A stretch of 64,000 bases of DNA from Porphyra umbilicalis (taxonomy: Eukaryota > Rhodophyta > Bangiophyceae > Bangiales > Bangiaceae), in NCBI GenBank assembly GCA_002049455.2, contig KV919004.1:57566-121565 (forward strand), in the 5' to 3' direction. The translations under genes were made by a program, and so were the position numbers. Shown here in pieces: positions 32,264 to 42,331 of the stretch (position 1 is its first letter; the number at the start of each line of letters is the position of its first letter). Below the pieces are notes generated by a model, which saw only the letters and a program-made list of their open reading frames with translations, did no database searches and was not told where the DNA came from.

Positions 32264-33382
32264 GTGATATGCCCCTTCATGCAGCACCTACGATCGCTCG
32301 GCTTCCGGATTATCGCCTTCGTGGACGAATTTGGGGGGACCTGGCCTGCGGCGCCTGGCCCCCGGTCGACACCGGCCGAGGCGACGGCCGCGTACGAGGT
32401 GGTTGCGGCGCTGCGCCGGCACCTCTTCCGACGTCTCCACCCTACCAAGGGCATATTTCACGGGACAACGGAGATCAAGCTGCTCGGCCACGTCATGGAC
32501 ACGGCGCAGGTAGATTTCCGCCTACCCGCAGACCAGATGGACCAGCTGATGGGAAGTGTGCGCGCCTTGTCGCTCTGCGCGACGAACCACCGATTCTGGG
32601 TTAGTTTCCACGCATTCAGGCGCTTCTGCGGGACGGCCGTGTCCACGACGCTTTCGGTTCCTTCCGCGCGGCATCACCTTCGGAGCCTGTTCATCTCCCT
32701 CCAGAAACATCACCACCGCTGTGGGGACTGCCGCCTTGGCCACGAGGCCGTGCGCGACTTGCTGTCGTGGGTCAAGTTGCGCTGCAACTCCGCCAGTAGC
32801 CGCCCCATCTGTCCGGAGGCATCCTCTGTGTTGCTGTATACGGACGCGAGCTCCCTCGGGTGGGGAGCGGTGCTCAGCCAGGTGGCGAAGGCGCGGGGAT
32901 CTCACGCGGTCCACCGCAATGGGCTTCATATCAACTGTCTCGAGATGAGGGCCATCATGCTCGCGCTCCGCTCCGTTCACACCGCCATCCCGCCGGGCAC
33001 CAGCCTCCGGTTGCGCTCCGACTCCACGGTGGCCTTGGGGGTCCTCAACGCCGGGTCCTCGAGCTCACTGGTGCTCATGTCTCAGTATCGAAAGCTCCAC
33101 AAGCTGTTCAACGCGATGCGGGTGGAGCTACGCGCAGAGCACGTCTCCTTCATCCTCAACGTCTGGGCCGACCGCCTGTCACGCGAAAACGACTCCACGG
33201 ACTGGGCTATGCGCATAGTGGCGTTCCACAGGCTGGACAGACGCTACGGCCCCCACTCGGAGGTCCTGTTCGCAACCAAGTTCAACGCGCGCTTGCGACC
33301 GGTTCTACTGCCGTGGCTATGGAGAACTGCTACGAGTGGGAGCCAAATACGGACGCGGAGGGCGGGTACACTAACGGTTTGA
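32264..33382 (+). pseudogene. reverse transcriptase C-terminus plus RNase H of a DIRS-like element
   Basis: The open frame gives about 372 residues with no ATG at its beginning (first codon GTG), so it is an internal part of a polyprotein. Near the start, AFVDEFGG (D21-E22) occupies the place of the RT YxDD box, with the second Asp changed to Glu. LLGHVMD and LPADQMDQL fit the following RT motifs. The RNase H domain keeps its four acidic residues: D194 in YTDASSLGWGA, E227 in INCLEMRA, D253 in LRSDSTVALG and D303 in NVWADRLSR. The RT fingers and motif A are missing or scrambled upstream (a trace, KRLTFDGAARKTV, lies near 32138-32178 in another frame). The enzyme would copy element RNA and remove it. 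Confidence 0.75.
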
Positions 33383-33407
33383 GGTCCGCCGCGGCGCCGC
33401 AGCCTTT

Positions 33408-34065
33408 GTGGCCGAATGCGGTCTTCCACTTCGAGCCCGACCGGCGCTGAGGAACGACGACCAACGGTGGGAGCTTCTCTTCTCCCGCGTTGCTGGCCCG
33501 CTGGTCCAGGACCTCGACGACCCCGCGGCGGCGCTCGCCCTCCTCGCCCGCGGCTACCAAACCAACACCAAGCTCTCGTTTATGAGCACGTGCCGTGCCT
33601 TCTTGTCCTACTGCGCGTCCGCCGATCGAGGCCCGCTGCCGGCGTCGCCGGCCGCGATTGTAGGATATGTCCCGAACAAGCACCAACGCGGCACCTTGGC
33701 GGCCCCGTCCCTCGGTAAGGTACCTGTCTGCATTATCGTCCCTGCACACCCTTGCAGGCCACGGCGATCCGCTCAAGGACCGGCTGGTGCAGCTAGCGTG
33801 CTATAGGCTGCGCGCGCACGCACTGGACGCGGCTGGTAGGGAGCTCGGCCTGCAGCGCATGCCACTGCCGGCGGCGTTCATCCTCAAGGTATGCGATCTC
33901 GGCCTGTCCACCCCCGACACGCTCCTCCACCTCCAGTGCGCCGGTCTCACGCTGGCTATTTTTGCTGTTCAAACCGGCCGGGGGCGGCGGCATGTATGCG
34001 CCGCTGCAACGTCTCTGTCACCGCGCACGGCCTCGAGCTGCAAGTGGTGGGCTTTAAGACGGCCC
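33408..34065 (+). pseudogene. truncated tyrosine recombinase (N-terminal core-binding domain)
   Basis: Directly after the RNase H stop, a second frame encodes NTKLSFMSTCRAFLSYCASA and PLPASPAAIVGYV. A third frame, entered near 33665-33720, continues with KYLSALSSLHTLAGHGDPL and RLRAHALDAAGREL. This is the SAM-like core-binding fold of tyrosine recombinases (ring of helices, FLxFC, PLPAS, YLSALSxxH...GDP). The catalytic R..HxxR..Y portion is not found: coherent sequence fades after about 34060 and runs into the right direct repeat. The recombinase would integrate the circular cDNA. This copy cannot. Confidence 0.6.
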
Positions 34066-34169
34066 TATGGACGGGGCGCGTGCGCCACGCCTGCATGTTG
34101 CAACACGACGCCCAACACGCAGGACCACGTGGATACCCTCGTATGCCTCGTCGTCGCCCCTTCAGCGCG

Positions 34170-34480
34170 CGCCGCCACCTGCTCCACCCCCCCCGGCCGC
34201 TGCTGTGGCGAATGTAGGGATCCCGGGGGGTGGAACACCGCTCGCCCGTCCCCCATACCCCCCTCTGCTGCCCATCTCCAACCCACGGCGCGGCAGGCGG
34301 CGCCGCCGTCGCCCTACTGCGGGCGCCGTCGTCACCGCGCGCTCCTTGTCGCGTGCGGGCGCCGGGCGGCTCCGGGGGAACCGGAACGTGTACAAGACAC
34401 TGCGATGAGCGCCTTCCGCGCCGGCCACCTTGGCCGGCAGCGTTCAGTGGTTCTCTTCGTTGCCCACCCCCCACCCTCGA
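34170..34480 (+). repeat. right direct repeat of the DIRS-like element
   Basis: Same-orientation partner of 31570-31950. It overlaps the place where the recombinase catalytic domain should be. Confidence 0.7.
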
Positions 34481-35740
34481 TGCGGCTGGTCGGCCGTCTT
34501 CGACCGTGCGGGGCGCCCTTGTCGGGGCGCCTTGTGTGTATGCAGAGGAGACCTCGGGGCAATGCGCTCATGTCTTCTCTTTTTCCGTGTGACTTGGCCT
34601 TATGCGCCTGCTTTGTGCACGCGAGCGCGTCCGCCCCGGGCGGCCGCAGGTCACTCGAACTAACCTGCTGTGGTAGTATTCCGTGGGACCGGACTAGCCG
34701 GTCGACTGGTCGCATTGGGGGGACTAGAGTAGCCCACTATGGAATGAAACCACGTTATTGGCACCCTCCCCCGTCGGTGATCCTCTGGTTACGACCGACA
34801 GGAGTTCGTCGCCTCCCAATCGGAAAGAGATAGTTCTATTTATACCTCCCACAGCAAGGTATTCCCCAAGTTCGGACTTAGTGAACTTCGTACAAAATCA
34901 CGGGCTGAGGACACCTGCAGTCCAACGATACGCTGTAAACATGGATTGGGAGCTGTTTTGATTCGATGTGTGTAGCACGGCTCGGAGTCCCTCGCCTCGC
35001 CACCCAACCTGCTGTTCCGTCAGGGCACGTGGTTGTTGTGTTTGGGCTTGCGAGTTTCCAGCATGGCGTCTGGGGGGAGGCAGAAGGGGCCTTCCCTGCC
35101 CCTCACGCCACCGCTCAGCATGAAAGGAGGGCGCTCACAGTCGTCGAGTGGTGCCGGTATGCGGACTGTGTTTGGCCATCGTGACGGTCGCCCACGCTGG
35201 CCGCTCGGCGATGAGACGGCCGCGGCCACGGCCGGCCCGCATCGGTTGTCCTCCGTGCCCCTGCACGCGCCGCCCACGCGCGGCGCGACCCCCCCCAGCG
35301 CCACCCGAGACGCTTGCGCTTGCCAACGCGCGGGAGCCCAGCCAATTCAGCACCCGCACCCCACCGCCGTTGCGCCGTGCCCGTGCCCGCCACACGTCCC
35401 CGGGCGGGCCGAGGCGACGACGTCGCTGCTGTTTCAAAACGTTTTCCCACGAGTGGCCCCGACGCTGAGCGGATGTGGCCACAAGCCGGCAGGTGCGGAC
35501 CACCAGCGTCACGCGCGTGCCCGTCCTCTCGGTGGTGGGTGCCCCCCCCCCGCGGCAGCGGCTATGGCAGGCCTCGTCTGACAAACGTCCACCCACCACA
35601 GTGGGCGCCGCGCCCAGTGGGCGTCGGCCCACCCCCTATTGCCGTTGCCCCAGAGTCGGTCGCGGCTGGCCTGGCACCCCTGCTCCGACCCCAGAACGCC
35701 CCGCTACCAGCGGCCGTTGTGGACTCATCAACGCGTGAGC
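34481..35740. other. intergenic, no supported gene
   Basis: Mixed to GC-rich sequence with short competing frames. Confidence 0.35.
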
Positions 35741-35750
35741 AGCAATCGGC

Positions 35751-36125
35751 GTGCAAATGTCGACGGCAGTGGTGTTTTGGCGGGCCACCGCCTGTGCTTT
35801 CGCTACACTCGACGGCAGCAGCGCGCGGGGTTCGGCGGGGGGGGGCATTGCACTAGTCTCTGCAGCGGCCGACGCTCTCGCACGCAAAGGGCTTCAAGCC
35901 CTCGCGCAAGTTGCGCGAGTCCCCCCCCGCCCCCGACCGCGTCAGCCCGATGCGCCAGCGTCTCTGCACCGACCACTCGGCGCGGATGGCGCGAGGCCCC
36001 TCCGCCGCCGTCCCGTGCGCATCAGTTCGTCCCGAGGCCGCGCGAGGCGCCGTCAACCCGGCGAGCTGGCGGCAATCGAGCGGCAGCACCGATTCCCAGC
36101 GGCGCCCCCCGCCGCACACGCGTGA
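35751..36125 (+). CDS. possible coding stretch, Ala-rich, unknown
   Basis: From ATG 35757 the frame encodes STAVVFWRATACAFATLDGS and ALVSAAADALARKGLQALAQ, which is more protein-like than its neighbours, followed by Arg/Pro-rich low complexity to a stop at 36125. A good-looking stretch in another frame just upstream (AAGLAPLLRPQNAPLPAAVV, near 35660-35720) suggests a frameshift or short intron. No family recognised. Confidence 0.3.
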   Translation: MQMSTAVVFWRATACAFATLDGSSARGSAGGGIALVSAAADALARKGLQALAQVARVPPRPRPRQPDAPASLHRPLGADGARPLRRRPVRISSSRGRARRRQPGELAAIERQHRFPAAPPAAHA

Positions 36126-36969
36126 GCGGCCGCCGCGGCCGCGGCCGTCGGGGTCTGGTCCGCTCCCGCCGGACCGTCACGCCGACGGCCATCGGCGGCT
36201 GTGGCCGACCGGCGGTGTCACGTGCGGCCAATCAGGGGCGTGTCACGGGGCGCTCCCCGGCCATTGCGCGCGACGCGAGCCGCCTCCGCCGTGGCTGGAC
36301 GCCTGGGGCAGGGCCGGCGGCGCGTCACCTGGCGGGGGACCCCGAGTGCGGCCGCCAGTCCCAGCCGCGGCGGGTGCACGAGTGACGAGCGCATCGAAAG
36401 AAGGGCCAATCAGAGGCTGGGGTGGGCGGAATGAGCGATGGAGGGGCGCGGGCGGGGGGCCTCAAGGAACGCCACCGTCCGCGGCGCCACCTGCCGCCTC
36501 GCCGCGAGGTCCCGCATGCGCCCACCCGCCACAACAGGGTTGCGTGCCGCCCGCGCCGCTGCCGCCACCACACCGCGCTCCGCCTTTGCGCCGTGTGAAT
36601 CTCGGCCCCGTGCCGGCCGCCGCCGCTCGCGTTCCGGACCGGGGGGGGGGGGGGGAGGGGGGGGGCCCGGGGGGGGCCCGCCCTCGGCCTCGGCGCAGGT
36701 GCGTGCGGCCCGCCACCACCGTGTGGGCCGCGTGGGGGTGGCGGCGGCGGCTGCCACCCCAACGCCGCCGTTCCCACCCGGGGCGTGGTCTTTTTGAGGT
36801 CGGGCTCGGCCGCTGTCCGCGGGACGCCGCCAGACGGCTCGCGTCAGTGGCGACAGTCACCCCCCGCATTCCTGGGAGCGGCACACTCCCCCCCCCATTT
36901 TTTCGACGGCGGCAGCGGCCGGTGGCGCCCCCCCCCGTCGCCATCTGCCGCGCCCGCCAGACGGCGGCC
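36126..36969. other. GC-rich upstream region with G/C homopolymers
   Basis: Includes G runs near 36639-36680. It probably contains the promoter and leader of the gene at 36970. No TATA box was seen. Confidence 0.35.
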
Positions 36970-38828
36970 ATGGCGGCGTATGGCGGCCGTGCCGCGGCCC
37001 TCTTCCCCGTCGCCGTCTTGTCGGCCCGCCGCGACGCGGCCGCGTGCGCGCCGTGTGGCACCGCCGGCAATGGCAACGCGGCGGGCGCCACCTCCCTCGC
37101 CGGCGTCTTTGCGGAAGCGTGGGACCACCTGTGGCGGTCAGTGACCGTACCGTGGGACGGGTGCGGGGGAGGGGGCGACGCCGCCACCTGCGGGGGGGAG
37201 CCCCCCGCCGCGAGTGGCCCCGGTCCACGACACGCGCCGTCGGCGGTGGCCGCCGGCAGCGGCGGCGGCCGAGCGGAACCGCTGCTACCGCCGTTGCAGC
37301 TTCCGCTGCAAACGCCCTCGACGACGACGACGGGTGGCGCACGGCGGCCACCGGGGTGTCGGCCGACACGCCGGCGGCGGCACCCGCACCCGCAGGGGGA
37401 GCCCCCTCTATTCGACGGCCGCCGCCCCGCGACGCACCACTACCAGCCGGCCCCGCGGCACGGGCGGGGCGGTGGTGGCCACCCGCACTTTCCGCCGCCG
37501 CCACCACCGCCGTTGGCGTCCGGCGGCGGCGGCGTCGTGCGCGGACCGGCGGGCGGGCGGCGGCGGCGCTCCCCCCCCGTGCATGACGGCCCCCACCGTG
37601 GGGCACCCCCGTGCTCCCCCGGCGTCGGCCCCGTGGCGGGCGGGTGGCCCGCCGCGCCGGCGCCGGCGCCGTCACCGTCAGCGGGGGGCGGCGTCGGCCG
37701 CCGCCGCGCGTCGCGCGAGGCGGTGGCGGCGGCGGACGCGGCGGCGGCCGCCACAATGGCCGCCGCCGTGTCCGCCGCCGCCTCGGCCGCGTGCCGCGCG
37801 GCGCGGCCCCGCCCGGGCACCCCCCCACGGCGCCGTGGCAGCGGCTTCCGTCACCGGCGTGGCGGCCGCCGTCCTTCTCCTTCCTCCCGGCGCCACCGGT
37901 CAAGGCGTGGCGCAAGCCGTCCCCGCGGCCCATAGGGCCAGGCTGGCGCATGCGGGCGGCGGGCGCCCGCGGTGGCGCCGCCGCCGCCGCCGCCCGCCCA
38001 GTCTCCCTCCCGCGCGTCGGAGGGTGCGGCGGGGATGCCGCCGACGCCACCAGCCCCGTGTCGATCGTGGCGCCGCAGCCGTCGGAGCAGCCTGCCCGCG
38101 CACGGGCCGCCGACGGCAAGCCGCGCGATCCGGCACCGACCGCCGTGCCGCTGTCGCTGTCGGAAAGCCGCGTGTCGGCGGCGGCGGCGGCGGCGGCGGC
38201 GGCTGCCGCAGCGGCGGCAGGTGGAGGGGCGTCCCCGTGCCGGCGGCGCGCCGTACCGCCGACACGCCGCAACGGCGGACCGCCCGGTGGCGGACGCGGC
38301 GCGTCGGCGGCGCGCTCGTCTGCCGGGGCGCATCGGGTTGCCTCCCCCGCCCCCCAGCAGCCCTGGTTGACACCCCCGCTGCCGCCGCCGACCTCCCCCC
38401 CCGTGGCCGTCGGCTCGTCTGTGTGGGCGGGCGTCTCTGTCGTTGGCGGCGGCCGCGGCCGCCGCGCGGCCGCACCGCTCACGCCGCCGCCGCGGACGCT
38501 GTCTGAGGTGGAGACGGCACGGCGGACGGCGCGGCACCTGGCGCTCGGCCGCCGCGCGCTGGACGCCGCGCGGCGGTGGGCGGCGACGGGCGGCGCGTCG
38601 GCCGACGTGCCGTGGGGGTACGCCTACGCGGCGGGCGTGCGGGCGGCGTGGGGGGCGGCACACGCGCGGTGTCGGGGGGGGGCCGTCGACGCCCCCGCGG
38701 CGACGGCGGAGGTGGCGGCCGGTGGTGGCGGCCGGGGCGGCCGCAAGGCGCCAAAGCGCAGCCGCACCAGGCGCGCTCGGTACGTGCCGCGCCTCCCAGA
38801 GGTGCTGGAGGACATGGTTCACTATTGA
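36970..38828 (+). CDS. uncharacterised Ala/Pro/Gly-rich protein; frame broken at homopolymers
   Basis: From ATG 36970 the frame encodes AAALFPVAVLSARRDAAACA and FAEAWDHLWRSVTVPWDG. Near 37166-37207 (G/C runs) the better frame becomes the one giving ANALDDDDGWRTAATGVSAD. That frame stops at 37586, and the first frame resumes with SREAVAAADAAAAATMAAAV. Near 37820 (poly-C) the other frame takes over and runs to the stop at 38828 with a basic, helix-rich end: SEVETARRTARHLALGRRAL, DVPWGYAYAAGVRAAWGAAH and RYVPRLPEVLEDMVHY. The frame thus alternates between two registers at homopolymers, which suggests length errors rather than a dead gene. The product would be about 615 residues, mostly disordered with a conserved-looking C-terminus. 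No family was recognised and the start is uncertain. Confidence 0.45.
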
Positions 38829-39164
38829 GGCGCTCCCTCCTACCGGGCGGGGACGGTTCCAAGCCGAGACGCACCGCCTTGCGGGTGTCTCCCGTGTTAG
38901 GCTACGCCCTTGAAGCGGCGGGCGTGCGGCGGGGGCGGTCATTGCCGACTGTGCGGTATGCTCCCGACTCTGCACGGATGACCCGGACATCGTCTGCCGT
39001 TAACTCTTGCCATACGTGCAACGCATGAAAACAACAACTACAAAAAAAAAACGAGAGAAAACATACAGCCACGGGCGCATCGGGGCAAACCCTCCCTCTC
39101 ACCTCCCCCCGCGGCGGCTCTCAAACACACCTCCTTCCCCGTTGACTGGCCGCCCGTGTCACGC

Positions 39165-40430
39165 TAGTGTCTATTCTGCCGACCGCATCATTTGATGCGA
39201 TTCGCATCAATTGATGCGGTTTTTCTGTCTTCTGCTACGAGAGAATGGCTGCTCCGTTGTTCATTCTGACCGGCAGGAACGGGTCCTGCGTAGGCTTTTT
39301 ACCCTTGGGGTAGAAGGAGGCCGCCCAGAATATATTTCTTCCTTCCCATACAGGCGATGCCGCAGAAGCACCCAGCAGACCATCCTGCCATGTCCCCCCC
39401 TCCCCCCGCCCCATACGAAGCAGAGCTCTTCATGGGTTGTCCGGCTCCAGGAGACTCCACGTACCCTTTCTATGAGACACAGAGGTGTCCCTAGGCAGAA
39501 ACAACATGTTCGGACAGCCTCCGCACGTCGATCACGACGAGTACGCGGGGCCCCCACAGTGGCTGTTGCAAGTCCAAATCGACGCATTTGGGGGTTCTGG
39601 AGGGGGGGGGGGGGGGAGGGCGATGCTCGGCCCCGCCGGCAGATGCCCTCTGAGTGGGCTTTCATCCTTTTTTTCATACGAGAGTCATTCTCAATGGGTC
39701 TTCTTTACGCTGGGCTGACAAGGCGACCACCCAGCTCCATATTGCCGACGGGAACAGCAACAACGTGAGTTTATACAGTCATTCCACAAAAAACCTAGCA
39801 CTCCGGCGGGATCAATAGTGCCCTCGACATCTCACATGTGCGTCTTTTGCGATGCAACGCTCTCGATTTTGGACAGGCGCTCTCGAAAATCCCTTAAACG
39901 TGACCAATCCAGGATTCCAGGAGACGCGCAGCGGTCCCGGGGGACCCTCTCGTGAGGGACTTGAGATTTCTGAAACAAACTTTCTGGGACAGCCGACGCC
40001 GCGCCCGACTTCGGCGTTCGTGGCAGGTCCATTGCAAACATGGCTCCAGAATGTCGCCCGCGTTCCCACGTGGTGGGCACTATCGCGCAGGCCGGCAAAT
40101 AGTTGCGTCAATAGTTCCCACGGCTCTGCGCCCTCATTGGCGCTAGGGTCTAGGAGGCACTGCCCACTTTGTCAGTTATCTGATGGACCAATGAGAAAGC
40201 GCCAGAGCGTCTCTATTGAGAAAGGGCCCTTCAATAGATACCCCACTTGTCACCGGCTCCCGGACTGCTTGGAGGCAGGTCACGACTGAGCGGGTTGGTG
40301 CCGTCGGAATCCTTCACCTTTTTCGGAAATGGCCTCATCAGACGCGGGCTGGTCTGACACACGCGGCAGCACATGACAGCAATGAGAGCACACCCAACAA
40401 CGTCTCCCCCAAGTTCTGAAACCCCAAACG
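39165..40430. mobile_element. copy A of an unclassified repeat family with twin palindromes at its end
   Basis: Begins TAGTGTCTATTCTGCCG, followed by the near-palindromes at 39183-39199 and 39203-39219 (GCATCAxTTGATGC). The block CATTCCACAAAAAACCTAGC (about 39781) and the block TCTGACACACGCGGCAGCAC (about 40355) recur in the same order in the reversed copy ending at 51721. The TAGTG terminus fits hAT-type ends, but the far end and a target duplication were not found. The copy is diverged and carries an extra about 560 bp relative to the other. Confidence 0.55.
39183..39219. repeat. twin 17-bp palindromes
   Basis: CCGCATCATTTGATGCG and CGCATCAATTGATGCGG are separated by 3 bp. The second contains a perfect 14-bp palindrome, and together they form a 37-bp near-palindrome. 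Confidence 0.8.
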
Positions 40431-41808
40431 GAATATGCCACGTTTGCTTACGTGGAGGACGCTGAGCGGCCCCCCATTTTTCTCATCCAAGAGGGCCCTC
40501 CGCGGTCCTGGAGTTATCGAAAACAGGGGCTACATGGTCCAGAGATGGGTGCAAGAAGATGGGGGAAGCGTACCTAGCAACGTCGACCCCCAAGTGTTCA
40601 GAAATCGGACAAATATCCAAGCAATCACGAGGTCAGGGAGGGCGCGGCGAAAAGGCTGCGATCCGGACAAGAACGGCTCGCAACTTTCCAATCGTCTGTG
40701 CAGACTTTTGTCATCTGAGTAAATATACCGAAAGTCAGGCTCACACGTCTAAAAGAAAGCGCCACGAACTGACAGGAACTGGTCGCCCTGTTGGCACGAT
40801 GCAGAAAAATCTCACTTCGGGAAGACACCTGGCGAACTAGTCACAGATGGCGAGCCTCACGCGACAGCGCAGAGCCGCGGCTCTCGGTCGAGGACCCTGG
40901 GAACGATGCGCTGCGCGATGCGCTGTCAAGACGCGGCCACGGCAGGCACCGCGCGGTCCAACAGATGCTTCGATTCGAATACTTCCAGAACGAAAGGCGG
41001 ACGGCGCCTTTGCTGGTGGCGGCGTTGGCGTGCTCTGAGCGAGCACTGCCGCAATCGTCGAAACGGACAGTGTCGGTGGGCCCGCGCGGGAATATCGGCG
41101 CGGTCGCGCAGTCAATCACGTGATCCGTTTGCATGCAATCAGGAATCTTTGAAAGTTTCCAATCTGATCGAAGCCATATCATTGGCTGCTGGAAATGTTC
41201 AAAGATATGTTGGAAGGGAGGCGGATCCATCATCGCCAGGGGTCAGCCGGCCCGTGATCAGATTGCTTTGGTCCCTGTTGGCGCCAGGCCCGCACCCCCC
41301 CTCAAATCGGTCATATGGCAGCCTCACGTCAAGCGTGGCGCGGCTGGTGCCTCAGCCGCTTCCACGAGGCGGGGATCTCGCCGACACAGGGGCACGCACG
41401 AGGCCCCGTGCCAGTGTCGGTGTGGCCCGCCTCGTGGACGGCGCTGCGTGGGGCTGTGTCGCAGGGGAGGCCGTTCGGGGAGCCTCAAATGCACCTCCCC
41501 GGGCGGTCTCGGGCACACCTCCCGCTCGGGCGGGCCCGCAGCACCCTGCGCCCCCCGATCCACGCACGCGCACGAGGGGCCGCCGCGTGGGCTGCCATCC
41601 GCGGCTCGTTGGGGCGCCCCCTGGGCCGCCATCGGCCGCACGGGGGGGCGCCCCCTGGGCTGCGGTCGCGCGCTCGTGCTCCGCGCGCGCGTGCTTCTCG
41701 TGACGCGTGCTGTCGGCCGCCGGCGACGGCATATGAACACGCCGTCCGCCGGCGGCCCGTGCTCCCCCGCTCTTTCATCCCAACGAGCTCCTGCGCGCAT
41801 CCCCCTAC
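40431..41808. other. intergenic, no supported gene; left flank of the Harbinger-like element
   Basis: Mixed sequence to about 41290, then GC-rich. No terminal inverted repeat of the Harbinger-like element could be identified here. Confidence 0.35.
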
Positions 41809-42140
41809 CGTTGAGTTCTTCCCGCCCTTGCCGCCGGCGTGGGACGCCGGCGGCTGCCCCCCCCCCCCCCTGCTACCGTTGAGCTCTTCCCGCCCTTGCC
41901 GCCGGCGTGGCACGCCGGCGGCCGTCCCCTTCACCCCCCCTGCTACCATCTGAGCTTTTCCCGCCCTTGCCGCCGGCGTGGGACGCCGGCGGCTGCCCCC
42001 CCCCCCCCCTGCTACCGTTGAGCTCTTCCCGCCCTTGCCGCCGGCGTGGCACGCCGGCGGCCGTCCCCCCCACCCCCCTGCTACCGTTGAGCTTTGCCCG
42101 CCCTTGCCGCCGGCGTGGCACGCTGGCGGCGGTTCCCCCC
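41809..42140. repeat. 69-bp minisatellite, five copies, each with a GC hairpin
   Basis: Units begin near 41809, 41878, 41949, 42017 and 42086. Each contains GAGCTCTTCCCGCCCTTGCC and the hairpin GCCGCCGGCGT-GG(G/C)A-CGCCGGCGGC. Units 1 and 3 share one variant and units 2 and 4 another, indicating a 138-bp higher-order dimer. The array ends about 190 bp before the ATG at 42332. Confidence 0.85.
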
Positions 42141-42331
42141 CTCCCCCCCGCTTGTTTTTTTTTTGCCGCCGGCCACCCGCGTGTGGCTCTTTGCCCGCGT
42201 GCGCCGCCGGAGCTGTGTGGGCGCCGGCGGGCAGCCGTGTGCGCAACGGTGCCTCGTCCCCTCCGCCCCCCCCCCCTCCCTGACCCTCGGCCAATCTGTT
42301 CAAGAGCCGCCGCTCTCCCCCCTCTCCCACC

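Larger units (their letters stand above)
31570..34480 (+). mobile_element. degenerate DIRS-like tyrosine-recombinase retroelement
   Basis: Order on the plus strand: direct repeat (31570-31950), RT fragment, RNase H, tyrosine recombinase N-terminal domain in shifted frames, direct repeat (34170-34480). RT plus RNase H plus tyrosine recombinase without an integrase defines the DIRS order. Flanking direct rather than inverted repeats would fit the split-direct-repeat branch (PAT/Ngaro-like) or a rearranged copy. Frameshifts and a truncated recombinase show it is not autonomous. Confidence 0.65.

Noticed and set aside
35911-36969. Extension of the 36970 gene to an upstream start at about 35911
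   Set aside because: The extra 350 codons are Arg/Pro low complexity. Protein-like sequence begins at the ATG at 36970.
41809-42140. CRISPR-like array (regular palindromic repeats)
   Set aside because: Units are contiguous near-identical 69-bp copies without unique spacers, in a eukaryotic context with no cas genes. It is a minisatellite.
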